Below, piece after piece: positions 54,105 to 64,000 of a DNA stretch of 64,000 nucleotides (position 1 is its first letter; each line of letters begins with the position of its first letter). The translations under genes and the position numbers were made by a program. Location of the stretch: positions 1-64,000 of the forward strand of contig JAAEAF010000646.1 in assembly GCA_011037195.1 (NCBI GenBank), in the 5' to 3' direction. This DNA comes from Triatoma infestans. Its lineage: Eukaryota > Arthropoda > Insecta > Hemiptera > Reduviidae. A model generated the notes under the pieces. That model had not been told where the DNA came from. It saw only the letters and a program-made list of their open reading frames with translations, and made no database searches.

Positions 54105-55420
54105 GAATACTAGGGCAAAATGGAAAGTTCTCAGCCTAACCCATAGATGGCATTATTACAAATGAAATTACTGTTTTTTTATGTTGGCACACTTGTTGCA
54201 AAAGTAAAAATATCAAATGTGAATTTGATCAGACAAATAGTTTGTTTTATACGGTGGTTTAAAGTTAGCGTGTTGTGTGTTTTTGACAAATTGAATAAAC
54301 TTGAATATCATTCTGTCATACTTCGTTTTGGATGGTTTATTGCCAACAGAAATTTATCTAAAATTGGTGAAAGCAGTCTGCACCTTTATTATCAATAGTA
54401 AAAAAAAAAAAAAAAAAAAAAAATGAGCAGCTGAGTTTAAACGTGGTCGGTAGTACATCGATTGAAGGTGACCCACGTGACGGACGGCCAAAAACTGCAA
54501 CTACCGTAGAAAATGTCGAGAATATACACAATATGGTTCAGGGTAATCGCCAATTAAAGGTGTATGAGATAGCCAAGTCTGTAGGGATCTCAAAAGAAAG
54601 GGTATGGCACATTTTAGACGAAGAACTCAGTATTGAGAAAGCTTTGTGCAAGATGGGTGTATGGATGCATTTGTTAAATGCTGATCACAAACAAATGAGG
54701 AATCATGTTTCTCAGCAATGCTTGTTTTGTGTTAAGAAGAATCCATCCGATTTTTTGTGCTAATTTGTTACGATGGATGAAATGTGGTTCCCCCACTTTA
54801 CACATGAGTCAAAACAACAGTCCAATGAGTGGATAGAAGCCGGTGGTTCTGCACCTAAGAAAGCAAAGACAATTGTATCGCTGGGAAGGTTGTGGCTAGT
54901 GTTTTGGGGGGGGGGATTCCAAAGGGATTCTTTTAATTCACTACCTGCCAAAGGGTCAAACAAGTAATCTATGCACATCTTCTTGACCAGCTAAATGAAA
55001 AAATTAGAGAGAAAAAGCCAGCGTTTGGAAAAGAAAAACATCCTCTTTCACCAGGACAAAGCAACCCACAAAGGCGCTTTGGCAATGGAAAAATTGAGGG
55101 ATTTGAAGTATGAATTGTTGGGGTAATCCTCCCTATTCGCCAGATTTGGCTGCCCTGACTTTCATCTATTCCAAATTTGAAGAAATTTTGGCTGGAAAAA
55201 GTTTTGGGTCAAATGAAGAGGTGATAGCAACGGTAAATGGATATTTTGAAGACCTTCAAGAATCGCAATTCACGAACTGAATCCATTTATTGGTGAAACG
55301 TTGGGCAACGTGTATTGAACTAAAAGGAAATTACATTGAAAAATAAATGCATTTTTAAAATTAAAAAAAAAAAACGCATTTTCACTACTACGCCGTGGGC
55401 AAGATGGAAAGTTCTGGGAC
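54105..55420 (+). mobile_element. Decayed mariner transposon
   Basis: A transposase relic of about 0.9 kb lies between two copies of gggcaaRatggaaagttct (about 54112 and 55398). The copies are in direct, not inverted, orientation, so the real left terminus may be lost or replaced. A poly(A) run of about 28 nt sits at 54401-54428 inside the 5' part. Confidence 0.75.
54440..55345 (+). pseudogene. Mariner transposase, broken
   Basis: The + strand has GDPRDGRPKTATTVENVENI, YEIAKSVGISKERVWHILDE (second helix-turn-helix), FVTMDEMWFPHFTHESKQQS (first catalytic D), NEWIEAGGSAPKKAKTIVSL, and LFHQDKATHKGALAMEKLRD (second D). The third D region is garbled by a frameshift (YSPDLAALTFIYS). At least four stops or frame changes are present. 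This is the classic DD34D mariner order. Confidence 0.85.
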
Positions 55421-55930
55421 TAGTAGTAAAAAAGAGTTATTTTTCAATTTTAAAAATGCATTTATTTTATTGAGCTGTGTAAATCACATAACATATACGG
55501 AAGTTTGAAGATATTAGGCTGTGTTTATGTTAAAGAAGAATGTATGGAATAGATTTTTAAATGCTAAATAGATTCTAGTGGCGTGCAATTAAATGTATAA
55601 AGAGTTTAGCATGAATAAGACACAAAATTACAAAAAGCTATGTGCATTCAAAAAAAAAGTTTTTTTTTAGAAGTTTAATAATTGCATTATAAAATATCAG
55701 TCAACATATGCATATCAGTCGTGTTCTGAACTCTGGACAGGCAACATCTAGTCTGTTCGAGGGCTGTATACTAGACTTATAAACTTATACCACATAGTTT
55801 TTCTAGTTTTTTCCTTTTTAATTATAATTTCCATTCTCTTTCTGAAATCGCTGTTTTTTTATTTTTATTTTTATCTTTACTTTATTTCTATTTTTGATTA
55901 GTATTATTTTTTTTTAAAAATATTATTAGA
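55421..55930. other. AT-rich sequence before the W1 element
   Basis: It may include the 5' UTR of the retrotransposon that follows, but the boundary could not be set. Confidence 0.35.
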
Positions 55931-57523
55931 ATATGTCATCGGATAGCGGCGAAAAAGACCTGGACCTCCTCTGAAAATCGATAAGTACTCAAAAAAAAGA
56001 TATACGTGTAAATATCAAAGATACAAGTATAATTACTGTACCTATTGTTACCAACATTTCTAATTAATTATCTAAGGATAGTGATGCTAAACATACCCAA
56101 AATGAGATAATCATGGATGTGGAATAAGGTTCTATAACTGAGGCAGATGGTGGTAAAGTCAAAATTGGAGGGAAAAGATAAGGTGACGAAATAGACAAAA
56201 GTTACAGTAAAGTTCGAGTATCGTACAGCCCTATTTCAAACACTAATATGACTGAAACATAAAGCAATTTCAAACAAAATTATCTAGAAATTACGAGCGA
56301 TAACAGATACAAACTGACCGACAAAAGCTCATATTACGTTAACATTGAGGGTGGGGAAGGTAATATCGGTAAAGTACACAGAATGTCATTTGGAAAATGG
56401 GTATTTAACTCAACATATGCATATAAAAATGAAATAATAAATACTCATTTAGTAACTACCGGGAAAAAACGAATCAAAATTGAAACTAAATCCGCAAGCT
56501 GGTAATCAAAACTGGTGTAATTATAGGGGGTAGACCGGGACTTAGACGAAGAAGAAATTCTCTCAGCTATACAGTCAAATGTAGAAGTCAAACATATAAA
56601 AAAAATAACTAAATGAGTACAATTGGAAGACGTTAGACATGTATCTAAGAAATAACCTACGTGTATAATTACATTTCAGTAATCAGTCCCAAACATTACT
56701 TGAATATGTATCAATATATATGGTGCCAGATGTCATGTAGAATCTTATATACCGCCCGTAAGACAGTGCCGCAAATGTCTACGATTTCGGCATTCGGACG
56801 ACCAATATCTGAAATAAGGCTCGCTGTGAAATCTGTTTTGGTGAACATACTAGCCAGGATTGTAACGCTAAAATCTCTAAAGTCATTTGTAGTGGGGAAC
56901 TCACTGTAGTGGGGAACATAAATCGACTAGTAAAGAATGCCCTGTTAGAGAAAAATATTATCAGAATATAAAAAATAACATAGTAGCTAGGCCAAATGCG
57001 GAAGTTTTAAAAAACAAATCTGAGTTACTGAATGATATTGGTTCATTTCCGGAATTAGAATCAACTAATTATAATGTTCCAGTGCTACGCAAACCAAGAA
57101 GTAGTCATCTTAAAAATAAAATTAAACAAGTACAACAGATTAAAAATAATAAACAGGTAAAAGAATCAGTAAGTATTGAAGAAAGTAAAAATGTAAGTCC
57201 AAAGATAACTGTTGCTAACATTACTAACCGCACTGAGAAAGATATTATTGTTAATGAAAATAATAACCAAGAAGCTAGTATTTCTAAAAAATAGTAATAT
57301 TATTGTTTATAATCAACCATATATTAACAAGGCTGAGTTTTTATCTAATACAAAATATTGACAGACAAATTAATTATTTATTACAATTAATTCATAAAAT
57401 TAAAAATGAATAATAAATAATAATCAAGCATTATAATGTAGGTCTGTTATTAGAAAATATCTTATATGAATGCCAACAATCTATACTATCGGAAATAAAT
57501 ATGAAAAATAATGATGCACTTTT

Positions 57524-57538
57524 AAATATTGGACAAAG
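57524..57538. repeat. Target site duplication of W2, left copy
   Basis: aaatattggacaaag, repeated at 58675-58689. The first As of the right copy merge with the tail. Confidence 0.8.
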
Positions 57539-58674
57539 AATATTGAAATGGTGGCATAAGCTATTAGTCATGCCTTCGGATTCTCTTCCAAGAGTATGCT
57601 TTTTAAGGTTAATGGAATTAATGGAAACCCAAAAACTCCCTTTCAATTGGGCAGTTAAGCTGCACCACATGCTAATTGAGATTGGTGCTCAAGATATATG
57701 GCAACTGCAAGATCCAGAAATCCTGAATAGTAATTTGAAAAGCCTACAAGAGAAGTATAATAATAACTGTAAGGGTATCGATATAAATAAAGCACTAATT
57801 TCTTCTTATAATATCCATTTTAGAAATGTATTACCTTCACTCTCCATTCAGCAGTCTTATCTTAATTTAAATATAAATTTTGTAAAGTTAAAAATTTTAG
57901 CACAAATACGCTTAGCATCCAAAAAGTTCCCAGTGTTATATTTAAATGGCAAAAAATACAAATTCGAGCCCGATAAAGAGTGCACATTATGTAAATTGAA
58001 AGAACCAGATAGTTTGGAACACTTTTTTCTAAATTGTTCATTGTTTAGCTCTATCCGCCAAAAATGGCTAAGTAAATATATTAGCTGTTGCTCTGACCCT
58101 TTTCACCAGTTAACAGATCTTAATTCGACTGAAAAAGTTAAATATATATTTTATTATACTAAACAAGCCCTCATCTTGAGAGATAAATAAATTAATTGTT
58201 GCCACACATTCATTTACTTATTATATTAATTGTTGGGATTACACGGCTAATTTTAGTTATTTTTTTTTTTTTTTAAATTATCTCAATAAGTGTTGTCCTC
58301 TTGGTTTAGTTTATTCTAATTTTTATGTCTATTTGGATATTATTCATTTACAATTATATTATATTACATTATATTTATTTACATATTATATATATATATA
58401 AAGATATCAGTTTAATTCTGTAACTGTACTATTTAAAAGATTTCTTTCTTTTCCTCTTTTGTTTTGTTTTTTTTTGTTTTGTTTTGATTAAAGTTATGTA
58501 TTTCCATGTAAAATGTAAATGATTAATTTTTTGTGAATCTTAATTAAGTATTTTATAATTTTGTAACGAATTTTTCATTTTATCTTTTATTGTATTTTTT
58601 GTAATTTTGTAGCAACTCCATGCTATAAGAAAGTGTATTCTTTTAAAGCATAATAAATAAAAAATAAAAAAAAA
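57539..58674 (+). mobile_element. W2, 5'-truncated non-LTR retrotransposon inside W1
   Basis: 1136 bp with a 15-bp target duplication and an A-rich 3' end (aaataaaaaataaaaaaa). The frame is open from the left edge to the stop at 58190 and encodes the C-terminal part of an ORF2: a segment WWHKLLVMPSDSLPRVCFLR and a zinc-binding tail CTLCKLKEPDSLEHFFLNC near residue 160 of the frame. The 3' UTR is 480 nt. The uninterrupted frame suggests a young insertion. Confidence 0.85.
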
Positions 58675-58689
58675 AAATATTGGACAAAG
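58675..58689. repeat. Target site duplication of W2, right copy
   Basis: aaatattggacaaag, identical to 57524-57538. Confidence 0.8.
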
Positions 58690-58946
58690 TAAAGCAGAGG
58701 ACGAAGCTGATGATGCGTCCTCAGTATCAAGCACTTTCTGATGAACTGTGTAATAATTATATTATTTACCATTAAGAAGTTAATAAGTGTTATCAATTAT
58801 AACTTCAAAAACATCGCTTTTAGGGAACTATTTTCACTTTTCAACCAGTTTATGCTATTTAATATCATTTTACCTAATTATAATAATAGAAACACCTAAT
58901 AATAAAAATAATAATAATAATACCTAATAATTTAATGTGAATTTAA

Positions 58947-59790
58947 ATGATAAAAATTGTACAACTAAATATAAGATCGTTTTAATAAATAAAAACTATC
59001 TAGAATGTTTCTTGAAAATAAATAAAATAGATTTTGCGGAGCTTTCTGAAAAATAGAATAATACAAATTTCCGGCTACAATATAGTCAGAAGTAATAGGA
59101 GCGATGGTTATGGCGGAACGTGCGTATTAATAAAAAACCAAAGTAACTATTCTATTATTAACATATTACCAAAATTTAATAATCATACAACACAAACTTA
59201 TGGAGGTAATTTTAAAATTTTAAACTCAGAAATAAGTCTCTTGTCAGTCTACAGTACTCCCAAACATAAAATTAAGGCCGATTTTGGGATCTCATTGATC
59301 AGATCTGTAAAACACCCTGTTTTTATTTGCGGCGATTTTAATGCCTCCATCAAAGTTATGAATGTTCATATGATGATCTGGAGAATAATAATTTGTTGGA
59401 CGCTATCCATACAGAGAATTTATGCATTTTGAATGTCGGAACTCCAACCCTCATTCCTAGACCCATCATACGCCCGGCGGCACTGGATCTCTCTATATGT
59501 TCTCTCTCCCTCGTTCCTAGGTGTGAATGGAACGTACTGAAGGAACCATTTGGTTCTAACCATACGGGCTTAACCATAATAATTGATAAAAACAATCCGA
59601 CATATTTCAACTTGTCCTGTAATAGAAAATGGAACTTAAAAAAGCTAATTGGGAGGAATATACACGACAAACTGACCGATTAATCACTAACATAGAACTT
59701 ACAGCAGATCCTAAAGATAACTACATGAAATTGGTTAATGTTATTAATAAAGCAGCCGAAAACTCCATCCCACAAATAATAAAATACCAA
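58947..59790 (+). pseudogene. W1 ORF2 endonuclease domain, decayed
   Basis: Starts MIKIVQLNIRS, the usual beginning of an APE-type endonuclease. ISGYNIVRSNRSDGYGGTCV, ISLLSVYSTPKHKIKADFGI and FICGDFNAS follow. The NLCILNVGTPTLIPRP and LDLSICS region is in a shifted frame and NHTGLTI replaces the usual SDH motif. A last piece, KANWEEYTRQTDRLITNIEL, runs to about 59790 where element II begins. Stops and frame changes mark it as dead. Confidence 0.75.
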
Positions 59791-59948
59791 CCGGGGACAG
59801 AATAGGCCTGCTCCTGTCCAGGATGTCGTAAGAGGCGACTAAAGGACTACTCAGGGACGGCTGGCTTACAGCTGTATGGGTTTAGCAGACCCACGGAACC
59901 CTAGCTCAATACCACGCCATACCAACACAGAAACACAAATGTACTTTG

Positions 59949-59949
59949 C

Positions 59950-59998
<49 letters not shown>
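59949..59998. repeat. (CA)n microsatellite in element II 5' UTR
   Basis: About 24 CA units. Confidence 0.9.
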
Positions 59999-60184
59999 AC
60001 AAATATATACCCATAAATCCCGATGTTAGGTACCGAGTCGGGAGGTTTGTGGGCGAGAGTATCAGCCCACTGAATCGGCCCCACTGAGAACCAGGCCGAA
60101 CTCAGTGTGTAAGCAGGCCCTCCCTCCAGTAAGGGCGCTCTGCTGGAGGGTGATGATTAGATCGTCCCAGCTCGTGGGAATGAA

Positions 60185-61699
60185 ATGTCAGAACCATCAC
60201 TCAAACCAACGAATAGTTTATTAGATAAGTCGACCAATAGCGCGGAAACGGATTTAACCAATGTTTTAAACGAAACTGCAATAACATTGCAACCCTATAA
60301 CCCCACTTCCCCGCCGAGGAAGAAAGCCAGGGGAGGCAACTCAGAGAAGAAAATTGATAAGGAACCAACCATGTTCCTAAATCTAGAAGAAGACAACTGG
60401 GCACGTTACTATCTCATAAAAAGGAAAGAAGGTAGCTTCAACAATATGTGCTCATTTAAGCTACACAAATTAATATAAAGCATTTTGGGAAAAGCAAAGA
60501 GTATTAAAAAGCAGGGAGACGGCTCCATATGTATTGAAGCCGAAACTCGTGCCCAGGCCAAAGTCTTATCTGAATTAACTAGGCTGGGAGAATCGGAGGT
60601 GAATGTGGCCCCTCACCAAAGACTCAATAGCTCCCAAGGAGTCATCACTTGTAGAGACTTCCTTAATAGTTCCTTAGATGATATTAAGGAAGGCCTTGAA
60701 CAAGAAGGTGTTATTGATGTGCGCAGAATTAAGAGGCGTCAAGGTGAGGAATTAGTTGATACCGCCTCCCTAGTACTTACTTTTAACAGACCAAAGCCGC
60801 CCATCGTGATCGACGCGGCTTTCTACAAACTGAAGGTACGACCTTATATACCGTCCCCGCTGCGTTGCTACAAATGTCAACAGTTTGGACATACCTCCCA
60901 GAGATGCAAAGCAACGGAGCCAGTGTGTGTTTGTGGTAAATCAGCACATGAAGGAGAATGTAGGCCTCCCATAATTTGCGTTAATTGTAGAGGAGAGCAT
61001 AATGCTAGGTCATCTAAATGTCCAATTTTGGCTAAGGAGAGGGAAATCCAAAAAATTAAGACCCTCCAGCAACTAACGTATCAGGAAGCCAAGTCCATAG
61101 TTGAATCAAAATTTTATGCCATGCCGGAAATCTCTTTTGCTGATAAGGTGAGAAAAGCAGCAGCGATAAATCAAAATCCAATAACTGGCCCATTCCCGGC
61201 CCTAAAGAGAAAAATAATTGAGGTGGGCGAGATCCCACCATATAAGGTAACTACCCCTGCCGGGGAACAACTAGCCTTACGGCTAGCCACATCATCCCCA
61301 TCCACTAGCGGGGTGAAAGCTAGGGTGGGACCCAACCCATCCCTAAATGAAACAAAGGTGGGATCCATCCCACCTAAAAAAGCTAATACCTCTTTGGAAG
61401 ACACATGGCAGGTGATAAACCCATCTCGCTGGTCTCCAAAGAGAAAAGAAAAAGAAAGAACGGTGATGCCACAACCCATAAGCGTAAAAGTCAGCAAAAT
61501 CAAGAGACCTCCAAGAGGGCCTCGGTCCTCTACCCATAATTACAATCTCCGCTCCCCACGTAATCAGTGGCAACTATTGGGAACGGATGTTGATGCCTCT
61601 GAGTCGGAAAGCGGTCAGATTTCTGATCATCCACCAACTCAGAAAAGAAAAGGTAGACCGAAAGGTAAAACCTACCAAAGTAAAGCAGCGACTGATTAA
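60185..61699 (+). pseudogene. Element II ORF1, gag-like, single nonsense codon
   Basis: 505 codons from MSEPSLKPTNSLLDKS to AATD plus stop, in one frame throughout and broken only by a TAA at 60476-60478, where element I has a lysine (FIKS). Shared features with element I are ITLQPYNPTSPPRKKARGG near residue 35 and three zinc knuckles around residues 228-275: CYKCQQFGHTSQRC, CVCGKSAHEGEC and CVNCRGEHNARSSKC. A proline-rich and basic C-terminus with NQWQLLGTDVDASESESG follows. The protein would bind element RNA. One substitution separates it from an open frame, so the copy is young. Confidence 0.85.
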
Positions 61700-61943
61700 T
61701 TAAATTATATGTATTTCTTGTATTTATATAATATTTGTAGATATATACTTTGTAATATAGATGTAAATAGAGTTATTATAAATATAGGTAAGCTTGTAAA
61801 TAATATTTTGTGTAAACTAAGAAATAAAAGTAAATATTTATTACTAATTAGGCACTTGCTATTAATTAATAATTATTGTTATATAATTAATAAACACTAT
61901 CCTAAAAAGTTTTTGCCAGAAGTGGTTACTCTCAATTACCAAA
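61700..61943 (+). other. Spacer between element II ORF1 and ORF2
   Basis: About 244 nt of very AT-rich sequence between the ORF1 stop and the ORF2 start. In element I the matching spacer is about 185 nt. Confidence 0.6.
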
Positions 61944-64000
61944 ATGTGTGAATCCATTATCCAATGGAATATGAGAGGCTTAATAAACAACTTTGAAGGG
62001 CTGCGTCGAATTTTAGCGAGATATTCCCCTTTTGGTATTGCTATCCAGGAAACAAAGCTTCGCCCAGGGCAACTGATCCGGATCCCTGGTTACTTTGGAT
62101 ATACCAAAGAGGTGCAGCCGGACCCTGGTGGAAGGGCGCATGGAGGCGTGGCCATCTATATAAGAGAAAATATTTCGTGCAGACAGCTACCACTTAATAC
62201 GTGTCTCCAAGCTGTGGCCGTGCGTCTCGCGACACCGTTGCAGGTCACTCTAGTGAGCATCTATCTGCCTGACATCTTTTGGCGTGGGAGCGAACTGGAG
62301 GATTTGCTCTCGCTGCTCCCCGCGCCGGTGATGTTAATGGGAGATTTTAATTCCCATAACACTTGCTGGGGTTCAGTTGCAAGTGATATGAGAGGCAGAA
62401 CTCTAGAGGAAATAATTGATAATAATAATCTAATAATCCTCAACAACGGTGATGCAACACATTTTAATGCATATTCGGGTTCTTTTAGTGCGATCGATCT
62501 GAGTATAGCATCTCCCACCATATCAGTTCGATTAGAATGGACCATATTACAGTAATTATACCAGAGCGACCACTTTCCAATACTAGTAAAAAGCTCGATC
62601 TCCAGGTCTGACTTTATCACACCTGTGAGATATGACATTAGGAGGGCAAATTGGCCTGCTTATTCAGCCAGATTGGAGTTACCAGCTATTACAGGTGATG
62701 TTACCACAGATTTGAACAATTTTACGGAAGCTTTGATTCACGCTGCCGATGGTTCGGTGCCAAAGGTTGGTGGAAATATCAAAAGACCTCCAGTCCCTTG
62801 GTGGACTCCAGAGTGTAAAGCAGCTAATGCGGCAAAAAAGCGGGCTTTCAATAGATTCAAACGTTATCCAACAGAAGAAAATTTGAACTATTATAAGAAA
62901 CTAAGAGCCAGGGAGAAGCGAATTATCAAAGATGCCAAAAAGAAAACACTAGCTTCCTACGTATCAACAGTAACTACTTCAACAACTCTTAATGAGGTAT
63001 GGAATAAAATTAAAACTCTCTCTGGTAATCGAAAAATTGCGTCAATGCCATCCCTCCTTCAAGATAATGTCGTCATTATCCAAAGGAGTAGCTGAATGTT
63101 TCGCTCGGCACTTTACCACAGTATCGGGATCAGAAGCATATTCGGCGGAATTTCTAAGTCGAAAAAGGGACGTGGAGTTGGAGCCACTCGACTTTGACAC
63201 CACCAGCCTAGAAAGTTACAATACCCCGCTTACAATATGCGAATTAGAAAATGCCCTTAGGAAAACTAGAGATACCTCACCAGGATTGGATGGGATCCCG
63301 TATGCCATGCTAAAAAACCTAAATAATCACAATAAGGAATATCTTCTCAGGCTTTATAACCGCATATGGGAAACCGGCCAATATCCTGAAGATTGGCGGG
63401 AAGCTATTGTAATACCGATCCCTAAAAAAGGGAAGGATCCCAGTGATCCTTCCAGTTACAGACCCATTTCATTGACTAACTGCATTAGTAAAGTCCTCGA
63501 ATCAATCGATAACTACAGGTTAGTGCATGTTTTAGAAACTAGAGGGCTTTACAGTCAATATCAAGCGGGATTCCGCAGGTATAGATCCACTTTGGATCAG
63601 GTGAGCCGCCTTGAGATATATGTCCAGAACGCCTTAATGAGAAGAGAACACGTGCTGGCCGTTTTTTTCGACCTTGAGAAGGCCTTTGATACTACTTGGC
63701 GGCATGCTATACTACGGAAGTGTCATGAATGGGGACTGAGGGGTAACTTACCTAAATTCATACGTGGCTTTTTGGAGTCACGTAGTATCCGAATCCGTTT
63801 GGGGTCGGTATTATCTGACCCTACAGTTATGGAAAATGGTATACCCCAGGGATCAGTACTAAGTGTAACGCTGTTTATAATTGCGGTAAATTGCTTAGCA
63901 GAAGCTGTAGGAGACCCTTTACAGATTTCTCTCTACGTAGACGACCTAGCTATATATCTATCTGGAAGCAATATAGAGGAGATTGGGGAAACCCTACAGC
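61944..64000 (+). pseudogene. Element II ORF2: endonuclease and reverse transcriptase (partial, runs off window)
   Basis: It starts MCESIIQWNMRG. The endonuclease (to about 62600) keeps QETK, LMGDFNSHNTCWG, FSAIDLS and SDHFP, so all expected catalytic motifs are present. A TAA at 62553-62555 interrupts the frame where element I has a glutamate. A linker runs to VPWWTPECKAANAAKKRAF. A frameshift near 63075-63090 follows, after which a different frame stays open to the window end. That frame carries the reverse transcriptase: SPGLDGIPYAML, FDLEKAFDTTW (first catalytic D), GIPQGSVLSVTLF and SLYVDDLAIYL (YVDD). The RNase H lies beyond the edge. Confidence 0.88.

Larger units (their letters stand above)
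55933..58741 (+). pseudogene. W1 ORF1 (gag-like), decayed and interrupted
   Basis: The probable start is MSSDSGEKDLDLL. Recognisable parts are YYVNIEGGEGNIGKVHRMSF, with a following KNEIINTHLVTTGKKRIK (gag core), and a zinc knuckle segment near 56765-56890 (CRKCLRFRHSDDQ and CFGEHTSQDC, partly frame-shifted). A lysine/asparagine-rich part follows at 57082-57296. The last part before the W2 insertion ends NNDALLNIGQ, and the reading frame resumes directly after it as SKAEDEADDASSVSSTF plus stop at 58741. Several stops lie upstream, so the protein was dead in any case. Confidence 0.72.
55931..59792 (+). mobile_element. Non-LTR retrotransposon W1, decayed, with nested insertions
   Basis: The + strand order is ORF1 (55933-58741, interrupted), a spacer, then the endonuclease at the start of ORF2 (58947 to about 59790), which is cut off by the element starting near 59793. 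A second element (W2) lies inside ORF1 at 57539-58674. The gag has a zinc knuckle and the endonuclease is recognisable. Everything after the endonuclease is missing from view. It is older than both insertions. Confidence 0.75.
59793..64000 (+). mobile_element. Non-LTR retrotransposon (element II), sister of element I, cut by window end
   Basis: It begins near ggggacagaataggcctgct, inside W1's endonuclease. It has a 5' UTR of about 390 nt with a CA repeat (59949-59998), ORF1 (60185-61699) and ORF2 from 61944 past the window end. ORF1 and ORF2 align with element I throughout, but both carry fewer defects here: one nonsense codon in ORF1, and one nonsense codon plus one frameshift in the visible ORF2. 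The right end and target duplication are outside the window. Confidence 0.88.

Noticed and set aside
59034..59432. 132-codon open frame as an independent gene
   Set aside because: It is the endonuclease of retrotransposon W1, continued in other frames on both sides.
47278..64000. Search for the N-terminal exon of P450 gene B
   Set aside because: No - strand segment with a hydrophobic anchor followed by a proline-rich PGP-type hinge was found.

Overview
The window looks like AT-rich intergenic and intronic DNA from an insect nuclear genome. The support is spliced cytochrome P450 exons of the arthropod CYP4 type, GT-AG introns, and a dense mix of non-LTR retrotransposons, hAT, mariner and piggyBac-like elements, and tRNA-derived SINEs. 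I cannot name the order or species from sequence alone. Nothing looks bacterial, there is no CRISPR array, and I could support no free-standing tRNA or rRNA gene.

Host genes. Three CYP4-type P450 loci are present. Gene A (+ strand, exons between 1874 and 10313) is the 3' part of one gene; its 5' exons lie off the left edge or are lost. Gene B (- strand, nine exons between 47277 and 32095) covers all but roughly the first 100 residues. Both share one exon plan, with homologous exons of 70, 130, 113, 238, 180/183 and 161 nt; gene B also has a 40-nt micro-exon. Between them lie two decayed exons of a third copy (- strand, 25349-22852), split by a hAT transposon that landed 6 bp after a splice donor. 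This is a birth-and-death P450 cluster.

Mobile DNA fills nearly everything else. (1) 13784-20777 is an almost 7-kb non-LTR retrotransposon on the - strand (gag-like ORF1; endonuclease, reverse transcriptase and RNase H in ORF2) with poly(A) tail and 12-bp target duplication. (2) 59793 to the window end is a sister element on the + strand, cut by the right edge. (3) 55.9-59.8 kb holds a different non-LTR element whose ORF1 is interrupted by a 5'-truncated insertion with a 15-bp duplication. (4) 23024-25294 is the hAT element with 25-bp inverted ends, an 8-bp duplication and a broken transposase. (5) Two mariner remnants lie at 36967-37829 and 54105-55420. (6) A piggyBac-like TTAA-flanked element occupies 30366-31396. 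(7) Many short retrotransposon 3' ends are scattered throughout, along with three tRNA-derived SINE families.

Several repeat families here do not match a class I can name with confidence. Family S has ACTTTCTCTTACT inverted ends and at least five copies. Family Z is a foldback with a hammerhead-ribozyme-like core. Families X and Y have CAGTGG ends and are probably hAT-related. A pair of roughly 145-bp MITEs is also present. They are nested in one another and in the P450 introns, so the order of insertions can be read. I found no evidence for a novel multi-gene system; the strongest leads are the uncharacterised repeat families and the P450 cluster's structure.
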